DNA of 64,000 bases. It comes from Thamnaconus septentrionalis. Taxonomy: Eukaryota; Chordata; Actinopteri; Tetraodontiformes; Monacanthidae. The DNA is taken from contig CM020517.1 in the NCBI GenBank assembly GCA_009823395.1, positions 18,658,501 through 18,722,500 of the forward strand, given 5' to 3'. Below the pieces are notes generated by a model. That model made no database searches and was not told where the DNA came from. It saw only the letters and a program-made list of their open reading frames with translations. A program made the translations under genes and the position numbers. Shown piece by piece: positions 21,545-34,100 of this stretch; position 1 is the stretch's first letter; each line of letters starts with the position of its first letter.

Positions 21545-24470
21545 CTTCAGGAGGAAGTCCTGAAGTGCAGGGTGTTGAGAGAAGCCGTCAGAGTGAGTGA
21601 GGACCGGAGTGAGAGAATCTTCTGGAGCAGAGTGAGAGCTGCTGGGGCCGCTCCAGTGTTTCCTACCTCAGGGTGATACATCACCTCTCTGGAAGGGTTC
21701 TGGGCAGGGTGAACTGGGACGAAAGCTCGGGCAAGAATCAGAGCAGAATTCCCAGAAGGAGCTGACGGACTCGGAGACATGAAGCTGTAGAGGAAACATG
21801 TGGCAGCGTGCAGTGAGAGGGGCGGTGGCGCTGCATGAAGAGGTTCGAGTGGTGCAGGACAAGCATCGACCTTGACCTTGAAGTTCAGCTCCTACTGAAG
21901 GTCATTCCAGCCCAAATCAGCAGCATAATTATTGCAGGTTGTAAAACTGAGCTCGAAACTTTTTACAACCAAACATCGGGAAGAAGATGACATTTATCTG
22001 ACATTGAATTTTTAGCAGTTTTAACTCAATTTAATTCAATTTCTTTTCAATTTAGCTCTCAAAACAATCACATTTCTCTTATTACAAAGGTCAAATTCAA
22101 TCATTTCATTTATCATTCTGGTTCGGCCAGTTTTATGTGGTTTCATAATGTTTCCTAAAGGTCACTAATGCCCTTTTAATGTGAAATATGATCTATAAAT
22201 AGATGCGGCTCGCCTTCCGCTGGCCCTAATTGAGAGAAGTTAATGGATCAGTTGTGTATATTTCTTGGAGCCGCACGTTGTTTTTACTTTTACGTAACCT
22301 TTTCCGGCCTTTCTAGTTCAAATCCAGAGCAGATGTTTCAAATCTTTTATCAGATGGACAAGAATGTGACCTGTGTTGGGCCACTGGACTCCCACTGAGC
22401 AGCTCCAGCTGCAACACTGGACCTGCTCACTGCAGTCGCTGTCCCAGCAGGGCCGGAAGAGAAGGATAGACTTGAGTTACCGCGGATTGATTTACATTTT
22501 AGAGAAGGATGTTTTGGGGGAGATAAATATTCTATTTTTGAAGTCTGAGAGGTCACAGGACAGAGCTCTGCCAGGCTTTCTCTTTGGTATAGAAAAGAGA
22601 CATTTGGGGGGTTTATTTTGCAGGACACAAAATTAAATTCAATCATTTCAATCATTATTTTGGAGAAATGATATAAAGCGTTTTTTATTGTTGTGGAATA
22701 AATTTGAGTTTTGATTTTCATGAAAAGGAAAAACAATGTGGGTTGTGAGACTCCACCACCAGTTGAGAACCGCTGACTCTAGAAGACTTGGAAGTTCTGC
22801 AGGTTCAGCGGCAGAAGTGGGGGGGGTTGAAGTTCAGGCCAACGTGAACGCCTGGATCAGTGCGAATGCTCCACGTAGCTTCCCCCTGGTTCCTCTACAG
22901 GACCCTTCAGCTGGACCTGGGAGGGACACCTGATCTGTGAGTCACATGGTGCTCAGGGAAACAAGCAGAGCTTTGTTTGAAGCGCCATCTATCTGTGCTT
23001 TGTCAGCCTTGGTGTGGTCAGTCAGCGTTGCAGAGCCGAGCAACAAGAGTTTCTGTGGCTTTAAACAGCTCATCCAGTCATCATCTAAAGAGCCTGGCGG
23101 GTTGGTAGTGTGTAAGACTGAGCTATTGGGTGCTATGCTAGGTAATAATGCACCAGCAGAGAACTGCAGTCCTCTATATGTATCTTTACTGAAGCTTGAA
23201 CAACACAGTGCGTTTGTTCTTCCTCCACGTCTGCTTATTTGACTTCAAACTTGTAGGCAGCTGCTGCACGTGGCTGAGACACAAAACCCAAATGAAACGT
23301 TTCAAAATAAAACCATCTTGAAACGTCTTCACGGGTATTGTAGTCAAGGCTTCATACGACATCACTCAGGGTAAAAGGTCGAGGGCGGTGCCAGTAAGGC
23401 TCCTGGATCCTCACAGTGCACCTGGCTCTCTCCCAGTAGACCAACACAAGAGTTCAGATTCTCTGAGTTCATTGCAGTTGACTTGAAGTCAGTCATGAGG
23501 TGGGGATCAGGTTCTCCCCTCACGTTTCACGACTTAACCCAGCAGAAAGGCCAAGAAAATATTCAGAGTATTTCATGTTTTTGCAAGAGGAGATCTGATC
23601 AGCTCCTCTTCCACCTCACTGGAAGTGAGATGGTTTCACACAAGAGTCAATGACTGACAGATCCAGAAGGTCACGGCCAAGTCAAAGCAACTATAAATGG
23701 CTGCAAGAATCACTTGTCGTTATCAGTCGTGTTGCACTACAGTCAGAATTAGGGGGACAAATAAATACATTTCAGACAGATATGCAGTCATTTTATTTTT
23801 TATTATTATTCTCAGTCTGTGCACTCTTGATTGGCCCTCTCTTCTCTGTGCTGCAATGAGAATTGATGCCTCTAGGGGGCACTATCAAAACTGCGACTTT
23901 TAATCTGTTTTTCTAACCCGCAACAGACCTTTTTATCTGTTTTACATAACACTATTATTGCAGTCAATTGAATGTGCACTCTGGTGGTATTAGCTCAGCA
24001 TTAAGAGGGTTGTTTTTTCCCCTGTGGTTGAATCGCAGCTTTGACCCACTGGAGAGCGACGACCGTCACGGACGGACGATGTTTCTAAAGGTTTGTCATC
24101 ATGCGGCAGATAAAACGTGACATGGCGGTGATATCATCCCTGGCGGGACACAACTCACAACGGCAACGCGGCACAAAACTGAGGTTCTTCAGAGTGCGAG
24201 GACTTGATCTTTGGTTAGCCCCCCCCCTCTCCCCCCGACCTCCACCTACCAATAACAGGGAAGGTCTGACGCATGACTCACGAGCAGCCGACCTGAAAAC
24301 ACGAACATCTTGCATCGCAATTATTTGTTACCGCCAGATATTTGTCAAACATGACAGCTTCACATTTGACTCGTGAAGCAGTTCCAAGGAGTTTGCTCAG
24401 CGTGAAGCTCCACGTGCTGCTCTCTCTATTATTGCTACAGAAAAAAGACCACCCGCTCTCCTTAACACAT

Positions 24471-24471
<1 letters not shown>

Positions 24472-24504
<33 letters not shown>
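24472..24504. repeat. (CA)n microsatellite
   Basis: About 15 CA units ending in CGCACGCGC. Confidence 0.95.
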
Positions 24505-24508
<4 letters not shown>

Positions 24509-24679
24509 GCGCTTAATCCCAGCTCAGTGGCGATGAAGCCCACTCTGTTATGTTGACTTTCTGACCCAGGAGCTGAAATAATGAGCAGAAGGAAAAAGGA
24601 GGCGGGAGGTGTAAAAGGAGAAAGTAGTGAAGGACAAACAGGAAACGTGAGAGAGCCTGGGAACGTGGATAAGATGGAT

Positions 24680-24878
24680 AGTCCTAGTCTTAGGGCTAGG
24701 GTTAGTCCTAGTCTTAGGGCTAGGGTTAGTCCTAGTCTTCGGGCTAGGGTTAGTCCTAGTCTTAGGGCTAGGGTTAGTCCTAGTCTTAGGGCTAGGGTTA
24801 GTCCTAGTCTTAGGGCTAGGGTTAGTCCTAGTCTTAGGGCTAGGGTTAGTCCTAGTCTTAGGGCTAGGGTTAGTCCTA
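24680..24878. repeat. 24-bp telomere-like minisatellite
   Basis: About eight head-to-tail 24-bp units, each containing CTTAGGGCTAGGGTTAG and so telomere-like TTAGGG and TAGGGTTAG strings. A single A/C variant occurs in one unit. Because 24 is a multiple of 3, the array creates a spurious repeated 8-aa open frame. Confidence 0.92.
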
Positions 24879-25213
24879 ACCCTCAGACTTTGAGCTCTTT
24901 CTGTTCAGAACAACTGGAGAAAGAGAAAATACAAAACGAAAGGCATGAAGCCAGGAGAGAAGATTGAAAGAAGACTGGAGAGGAAGAGTAACAAGTAGGG
25001 AAGAACCCATATCGATGCCAGGGTTGGTATCAGCACCGATACAGATAACGACACCAATACCAGTTGTATATGTGTGTATATGTATTGTTCAATTTATGTT
25101 TGTACTGCGGTAAAACCTATGACAGTTGCGTGGCCGTCTGACTCGCCTGACTTCACCTTCATCACGGTGACCACAAAGAAAGAGTGAAGCTGCTGTGAAT
25201 CAAGGATCTGAGC

Positions 25214-25219
25214 TTTATT
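25214..25219 (-). terminator. Candidate scfd1 poly(A) signal
   Basis: AATAAA on the minus strand, about 255 nt past the scfd1 stop codon; the proposed 3' UTR would include the (GA)n tract. Confidence 0.45.
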
Positions 25220-25274
25220 AGTGGAGTGGAGACGGAATCAAGTTCATTTACAGGGATTTCATTTAGTCCAATAA

Positions 25275-25454
<180 letters not shown>

Positions 25455-25474
25455 TCTCATTGGGTTGGTGTCCA

Positions 25475-25551
25475 TCACTTCTGGCCCAGCTGGGAGAGCT
25501 GCAGAGACAGGGTGGAGGTGAAGCTTTAGTCCTGGTGTCACCTCATGAACT

Positions 25552-25616
<65 letters not shown>

Positions 25617-26831
25617 GTGTCTCACCTGTTTGATGAACTGAGCAGAGTTGAAGAGTTCACTGCAACCGTAGAGGACCTTCCTTCCCTGTTTGAACTGCAA
25701 AACACACACACACACACAGTTGTGTCATTGTGTTTGTTGTGTTGTAGGGTCGAGATGATACCAAAAGGTCAATAGACTGTGTTACCAGGCAGTGTGACTT
25801 TACCTTGGTGTAGTCCACCAGGTTCTGGTACTCAATGTAGTTTCCTCCTCCCACCACAAACACAATGGCCTGACAACGACAACAACAACAACAACACTAA
25901 ATATCTAAACACAACAGCCTCCTTGCTCCTGCACTGTTGTCATTAACAGTCATTTGATAGAGAAACATTGCAGAGCTTCTCAGCTGCTGCTGGAGTCTCA
26001 GCAGCCACCTTCTGCTCTGCCTCAGCATCTGAGGAATTCTAGAATCGAGTTGTGTGCCGTGCAAAATAAACGCACAACATTTTCTATATCAATACATCTT
26101 AAACTCTCCACCCCTTTTTTTTCTTTAAGAAAGGGGGAACTGCTCATGAGGCTGCAACCCAACCAAAAGCGGGTCGCGACCCACCAGTTGAGAAACGCTA
26201 CTGTGCATTAAAAGACATTGACGGTCTAGATAACAGAGCCTTCGCCGCTTGAAGCCGCAAACACACAGCTGGCTGCTCAGTGTGTGTGTGTGTGTCAGCG
26301 GCAGAGCAGGAATGCTTCGACTCTGTGGCATCGTCAACGAGGTAAACAGATTTCCTGACGTTTGCGATGAGGGAAAATTCCGGTCCGTCATCATCGTCGT
26401 CGTCCTGGGAGATTTTCATCCATCAAAAGGCCCGATCCAGAAATCCTACTCACCTCCTGAAACGGGTTCTTGTTCCTGGGAATGGAGCTGAGGAGCAGGA
26501 GGAGGGGGGAGGGGGAGATGATGATGAGAGCAACAGTAAACACAGGCAGGAGAAGCAGAGGGGGAGGGGCAACCTGGGAGGAGCGGCGGCACCACCGTAC
26601 CTCTCGCTGCCTCGGAGCATCTTTGGGTCAAAGTATCGATAGTCGTCCGTCTCCTGCAGGTGAAAGCAAAGCGTCACGCGTCACATGACAGCCTTTCAAA
26701 CCACGGGGGAAGAAAAAAGAGGAGGAAAAATAACAACAACAACAAAACAGAAAACAGTTTGGCCTCGCAGGCACACAGACGACTCGGGAACATTTTATTG
26801 AATTTAAACGGTCACAACACGGCAACAACAG

Positions 26832-26877
<46 letters not shown>

Positions 26878-28072
26878 TTCTGAGCTGGAGATCCTTTTTT
26901 TTTTTTTTCATCGTCCTCGTTTTCCAGAAAATCATAAAAACGCAACCGTGTTTAACGAGCGGCGCAACAGACGAAGCTGAGCTTGAAGTCAAACCCACGG
27001 CGCTCCAGAGGAAGAAGCGCCAGGTTACTGGAGGTCATTCCCAGTCATTGTCATACCTGCGCTCTGACCTCAGCCCCCCCTCACTCACTATTTTGACTTC
27101 CACTCCGGCCAACTTGTTCCCGCATTCGATCTCCGGGCTGCGTTTGGCGAACGCCTCGTTAGCTTTGCCATTTTTCAAAAAAAACAAACATTCCCGGACT
27201 CTTGGAATTCTGCACTTATTCTGCGCTTCAAGTCAAAACATATAAATCAGAGAGAGCGGCTTTTCCCGACGACCGTGCAGGCGTCTCCCGGCTTTCTGCT
27301 GCCTGTGATTGAAGATCAGCGCTCGGCAGGGAACGCTTGCACTTTTTTCAGCCTTCTCAATCCCGTAAGTTTCGCAACGGTGATTCATGGGCCCGACTTC
27401 GGTGTTCAGGCTGGACTCATTTGCATCATCTTCATCATCTGGCATCATCAAAACTGACATCTGCTTCAGTTGGGGCTGTTTTCTACCTCGATATATAAAA
27501 TAAAGCAGCGCCATCATCAGCACTCACGCTGACAAAAAAAAAAAACTAGTCCAAAACTCAGTTTCATTTACATGGGTTTACATACTGACTGCTGAGGTCC
27601 ACTCTGACACAGGGACTCCAACCAGCAACTCTTCAGCCACTGGAGGGGCCACTGTTCAAACTGTTGGCCACAACTTCTCTAACTGGCTCCACTCACTTTT
27701 AGTCAGTCGTCAATTTGCTTTGTTTGAGTAGTTGTGAGGGGAAAAGGGCAGATTGGAATTAAAATTATTTTTGGAGACACACAAACATCAAAACATGAAG
27801 AACCCAAAGAAAATATGAGTTTTTATACACGTCGCATAACAGAATTCTTGTTGGTTTTTTTTCCTTTTCTCCCCCTTCAACATCTTTGAAATGAAAAGGC
27901 TTATTTTGTCTCACACACACACACACACACACACGCTCATTTCTTTCATCTTCTTCCAGTCGTGCACCTCCACCCTCCTCCTCCTCCTCCTCCTCCTCCT
28001 CCTCTTCCTCTGTCTCCACACAACAACTGCACCTTTGTTGCTTGTCTGTAAGTCCACACACAGAGAAACCTG

Positions 28073-28112
<40 letters not shown>

Positions 28113-31100
28113 TGACAAGAGCCGAGAAGTAGAATCCAGAATATCAGCAACTTTTTCACAAGCCGAGGGATCAAAAGGTGAAAATAGTCTTTACTCTGCA
28201 GTCGCAGTTGTCAGGATGCCAAGCACCAAACTCGGAAAAAAATACTTGAGAATATCTCAGAGTTCATAGAACCCCAAAAATTGCACTGACCCTCATTCAT
28301 GCTTGACTGCACCATGACAACCAACCACAGTTGCGGTTCTCTGTGATTCGAGGGATTTTCAGAAGCGATTTCGTGCTTTACTAATGCAAGCTGATTGATT
28401 ATTGATTGATTCAACAGTAAGAATAACAATGACAAACCAACAAATGGGAGACAAACTCACCGGGTGTGACTTCATCTCCATCAGGTTGTCCAGAATACGA
28501 GTGACTGGAAGGTTCTGAGAGGAAAAGAGGAAAACACAGAGGGACAAATCAGGTCAGGTTTTATCTCCCTGTTAAGATAAAGATAACTTTATTTGTTGAA
28601 ACAACGTTGACAACGTTGAAACAATGTTGTTCACGTCCAATACTGACTGTAATGTCTGTCACAACAGTTATCAGAGTGACATCAGCTGAGGTTGTCCACA
28701 GTTGAGCTGCTTTTAAAGTTCCAGTCTGTAAAACTTGAAGATATTGAAGAAGAACCAGCAACATCCAGTGGTTAGATTTTAGATTGCAGCATCTTTCACT
28801 CTCCCTCCTCTCCTGAGCTGCCAGTGAACTACAGTGGCCCTGCAAAACCAAACCTGGACACCTGCTCCACCTTCTTCTTCTTCTTGGTTGGTTTATTTGA
28901 GGACGCCCCCTAGTGTTCAGCCTAAATAGCAAACACTCTGCTGTCAGGCAGCTGGATTGTCCTCACCAGGCTTCCGTAGAAATATGCTGGTGCAAGATGG
29001 CAGCTAACTGGGAGCACTGGGACCCTGATTGATCGATGGAGGTTCTCATATAAACCAAATTACCAAATGTAAACACTTTTATTTCAGCATTTGTGGGCAG
29101 TATGTTGAGCTTTTACCAACATAAAAATCATAAATCCAGCCAACTATTACACACTGGACCTTTAAGGCCAGAATTCTTTGTTTTGCTTGCGGTTCTGCCT
29201 CCCTTTTAAACTGTACAGTTTTCCCGCTCAGGTAGGAGCCGCTGCCATGGAAGAACGCAGTAAATCCCCAGTGTGACAAGCAGAGTCTCACTGTCCGTCA
29301 CGCTCTGGCAGCGCTCAGCTGGCCTCAGTTAAACTCCTGCATGGAGAAAACAGACAGCGCCTCCCACTGCGTGCTGTGCGAGCCTCCAGCGTTATAAAGG
29401 AGGAGGAAGCGGTGCCAGTTCACTCCAAAACACCCCGTCACCCCTCCACACTGCCAGACTCTGTCACTTCAGGTGCGCCGATCCATCCTCCGCTCTATAA
29501 ATAAAGCCTTTCAGCGCTCCTGCTGTTTAAGGGACAGAGGATCGGGCTTGGAACTGAAACCAGAATTAAAAAAAATAAATGTGCAACTCATCAGAGGGAG
29601 GCTTGACTGCAGCGTTTTAATTGAGACAGAGAGGCTGGTGAGTCTGAGAGGAAGCAGTGGTGAGTGGAGCTCTCACTAACTAACGAGAAGGACTCAGTCC
29701 TTCCTGTCCTCAGCTGAGCAGGCTAACTAGAGTGACCGCAAGTCGGAAAGGATCAATACTGCCAGCTGAAGTGCAAACCTGCAGGTGCTTTCAGAAAGAC
29801 GACACCAACAGCGTAAAAACTCTGGGTGAACTGGTCTGAGACGTTGGCCTCCTCTTCAACACCATGCAAGAGGCTGCTGGCTCTTCACTTGTGCTCCTCA
29901 TAACCCTACAAAGTCGTCTCTTTGTCATTTTGTGTGGAAACTGGGTGAAATTGGGTGAAATTGGGTGCTGTCTTTGTTTAGTTGTGAAAACAGAGCTGAA
30001 AGACAAGAGTGTCATCTGCAAAGCTCCAAAGTCAGATCTGCTGCCAAAACCACCACCATCACTACCATACTACCACTAACTACTACTAACTACTACTACT
30101 ACCACCACCACTAAGACCCCACCGAGAGTGCAGGTGGGTGAATGATGGATGCTTTGGTGGATGGATGGATTCACACCACACTTCTCTCCCAGGTGTTTGA
30201 ACCTGGTCCATGAGGAGACACACTGACTTGGATGCTAGGATCCAGACAGAAGGAAGCTAAAGGACTCCTCATGAGGTCTGTGGATCATTCTAAGAAGACA
30301 AAGTACTGCTGGTGAAGGCTGGTGTATGTTTTTGATGATTTGTGTCCAGTACGCATAGAAGTACCAGGTGCATGATGCCGACTACTAACACACAGAATAT
30401 ACTTCAATATACTCTGAGCAACTCACAGCAAACTATTGGCTGGGATGTGGATGTTCTGCTCTTGGAAAGCAGTTGTTGTAGTTTTACAGTGGTGTTTGGA
30501 TGGAGGAGAAGTCGAGCGGAACTCACGTGCTGTTTCACCACCAGGTTCTTCACTCCCTCCATGACGAGCTGGGAGCCGGTGTTCATCACTCGGGAAAACA
30601 GCCTGAGGAAGAGAGAGGAGAAGAGAGGAGAGGAAGGAGGGGGTGGGGGGGTCAGGACAAAGAAGAAGGGAGGGAACAGGAGGGAAGGAGGAGGAGGAGG
30701 AAGAGGAGGTGGTCAGGGTTAGGCTGGTAGTTTTGAACCAAAATTAAAAGGAGCAAATGATGCTGCTTCACTTTTTCCACAGCTATTTTTTTTAGACTCC
30801 AGCTGGTGCAGCATAGACTTCAGTTAGAAGGTTTACTGCTGTCATAACAAGTTGCATACAGTCGCGTGTTTCCATGTAGAGTTAACGGGAGCTGTGGAAG
30901 TGGCTCTGAGCTACGCTAATAATCTGCCACGCTAAAAGAAGGGAGTATGATTTTCAAACTTAAAGGTCCAGTGTGTAAATTTTGGCTTAATTTATGACTT
31001 TTCTATTGGTAAAAGCTGAACATATTGCCCATAAATATATTCATAAAAGTGTATAATCACAGTACAATAAAGTCATTTGATTTTCCAACACTCAGATCGG

Positions 31101-34100
31101 TTCTTATCTCCATAGACCAATCAGGGTCCCAGTGCTCCCAGTTAGCTGCCATCTTGCACCAGTATATTTCTAAGGAAGCCTGGTGTGGACAATCCAGCTG
31201 CCTGACAGCAGAGCGTTTGGTATTTAGACTGCACACTAGGGGGCGTCCTCAAATAAACCAACCAAGAAGAAGAAGAAGAAAGTGAACGAGGTGTCCAGGT
31301 TTGTGCTCTGGGGCCACCGTAGTTCCCTGGCAGCTCAGGAGAGGGAGGGTACAGAGTGTATCGCTGCGCTGGATCTGCAGGACTTTACCAGGTGAGGTCT
31401 TTGATTCTCGGCAGGCAGTTTGCCGTCTGAGATACTTCTAAACGACAGTGAGGCCTTGACTGTGTCAACCTACCCCATGGGTTTCACTCCACTGTTGCCG
31501 TAGTTGGCCGGTGTGGCAGCCATCTTGGTGAAAGCCCTGCAGGGGTGGGAAGCAGAGTGACGCGACGAATTAAGCCTTCAATTCACCGCGGTCATCAGCC
31601 TGACGTGCCAACAGGACAACTACAGACATGACAGCTGCTCCAGAGAAGACGACCGGGCCGCCGACAGACTTACTTCCACTGTTTGATGTAGTTCAGAGGT
31701 GAAAGGTCGCATCCTGCGTCCGACAGTGCGGTTTTATACTGGTCCAGGTCCGACTGAAGACAACGAGGACGCATGTGACGTTACACAAAATGTTTTTTTT
31801 TTAAATCAACTGTGCAACAAATACGTTGTGTTGTCAGTACGAGTTGTTGTCTCATTGGCTCATCACTTGTTTGAATTGTGGAATATTTCAGAGCATGAAG
31901 ATGTGAAAGACACAACGGGAGAAAGCAGCAAGAAAATAAGCACTAATAAATAAAATACAGGAATGTTCCTTCACTTTATTGTGAAATATGGCTCTTTGGA
32001 ATCGCATGGTTTCTGAAAAGCAAATTAATATATTCAGCTCTGATACAGAAAATGGTTTTACTTCAATGTTTCTATTTTGAAAGACACCAATGGTCAATTT
32101 TCAATGACAATGAAAACCACAAGTGATTGAATTAATTAGAAAATCTATCTTCAAACTACGCATTAATTAGAAGGAATGTTCCTCCACTGCCAATAATGCT
32201 GCTTCCTGCAGTGACTCCCTCATTGGCTCAGTTTCAGTTTGTTGTTTTAGAGGCCCCCCCTGGCCAGCCAATGAAAACACAGCGAGGAAGCCTCTCAGTT
32301 TATATACGGAAGCAGCAAAGAAAACAATCCACCTGATTCTTATTTCCCATCTGCAGCCACCGGCGGTGACGCTTCCCTCTCCCTGAACTCTGCACTGGCA
32401 GCTCAGCGGGAGCCACTTGAAGGCTTACACAACTGGCCAACCACGTGAGAGTCGCCTCGCAGAGAGACTACGACTGGCTGTTTTATAGGATCCTGGCACG
32501 AGGACGGAGGAAGGAAAAAAAAGGGGAGAATAAAGAAAAAGACGGAGGAGAGCGGGATGACCGCAGAGGACAAGAGGAGGAAAGAAAACAGAGTGGGTGG
32601 TGATGGAGGGCGAGCCAGTAATCCAGGGGAATTTAACCCTGCAGGCCACTGAAAGTCAAAGCCAGGCTGCTCTCTGGGCAGAAGGCAGAGCCGTCACATC
32701 GTCTCTCAGCACTGGGACAATCCTGGAGGATGAGATAACAAGTCTGGACCCAAGTGCTCATGCAGGCGGAGGATTCTTATTGTTTTGTCTATTCTTAAAC
32801 GACTCTACCACAGTCAAGAGACTGAAAAAGATCCCCTCCCCAAAAAAAAATAAAGCAACAAATAAAAGTGAACTAAAGCAAAAAGTGAAAGAAAGCAGGA
32901 GGTAGCAGCCGTTCCAGCAGCAGTGCAGCCAGCAGAGAGAAGATCTGCTGTAAACACGATGTGTGAGTTATGAATATGTGCGTGTTCCAGAACCAAAGTG
33001 ACAAAGAAAACCAAAAGCTGAGAGTCTGGTCATCTCAGCTGACTTTGAAACAACCCAAAACAGTCAAGGTGAACTCAATGCCACTGCAGGTTCAAGTTGC
33101 ATCTTTGTTTCAATACGAAAAAAGTGAAGTTTAAGTGAAGAGAAGCACAACAGCAATTTGGCAATGGATGATACGCCACTGAAATGTCTTCCAGTATCAG
33201 TGTCTGTGTTTCTGCAACCTCCAAGAGCCAACAATGGCAACAGCAGACTGCAGCGTCTCATCTTTACCTCCTGCAACCCACACAGTGCCCCGCTACAACC
33301 CCATGACTGCTGCATGCAACCAGTGCTGTCCAGTAGCATGGCACTGGTCCTAACCCTGACCCTGACCCTGACCCTGATGGGAGGCTGGACTATTGGCCAG
33401 TTCCCTGCTGTCTATGATTAGCAGTGTGTTAGCAGTGTTAGCAGTGTTGACCAGCATCCTCAGCCTTCACTGCAGCAGTTATTTCCCCCTCAGGGCAGCA
33501 GAGAGGTGGTGCTACCCTGGACCTAATGTTCCTGGCTTGGGGGGAAAGAGAAACCTGGTGGTGTCTCATGTGATATGACGTCATGGAACTAGCTGTAGGG
33601 CCGACTTGCTGGAAATGGAGGACGTAATGCTACAAGTGGGAAAGTTGCTTCAACTGGTCTGTGTGTCATTATTTCTTTTATTTGACTTTTTTTTTTTTGA
33701 AGGAAACATCTAAAAGAGAATCAGCCCAGACGAGCAGACTCAAGACAATCAGCAGATTCTGGAGGATCTGGACACACTGCTGCAAAAACTGCAATCAACT
33801 GAGCTATAGAAACATCAACATGGAGCGGCTGCTGGTGTTTTGATGGTTGTTTTAGTTATACAACCTGTAAAACGCAGAAGACCGAACAACATTACTGCTG
33901 AACAGTTGTGACTCGTGCATCCAGCGGTCGGCCTGCATTCCACCTCACCAATTTAGAATGTTGACTAAACAACTGGGAGTGATTGCTGATGATTATTTCT
34001 GCAGGAGAGCTCTGTGCTCACAGCAGGAGGCGAAGTCCTGAACGGTGACAGAGCAGCCTTGAAAACAAGTGGCTGGTCTGAGGCACCAGGGGAGCATCTG

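Larger units (their letters stand above)
17852..25213. other. Intergenic interval between coch and scfd1
   Basis: No conserved coding sequence was recognised. The 7.4 kb holds transposon remnants (18.36-18.98, 19.41-19.52, 20.43-20.63 and 21.40-21.54 kb), a minisatellite with a perfect hairpin (20.23-20.43 kb), a region resembling a dispersed fish repeat (about 20.68-20.91 kb, containing GGTTCTCAGTCATCCAGG), a possible tRNA-like SINE head (TAGCTCAG...GTGGTTGAATC near 23990-24045), CA repeats and a telomere-like minisatellite at 24.68 kb. Short open frames look random. Confidence 0.55.

Noticed and set aside
24581..24967. 128-codon frame with a repeated 8-residue unit
   Set aside because: Produced by the 24-bp telomere-like minisatellite; the flanks show no coding character.
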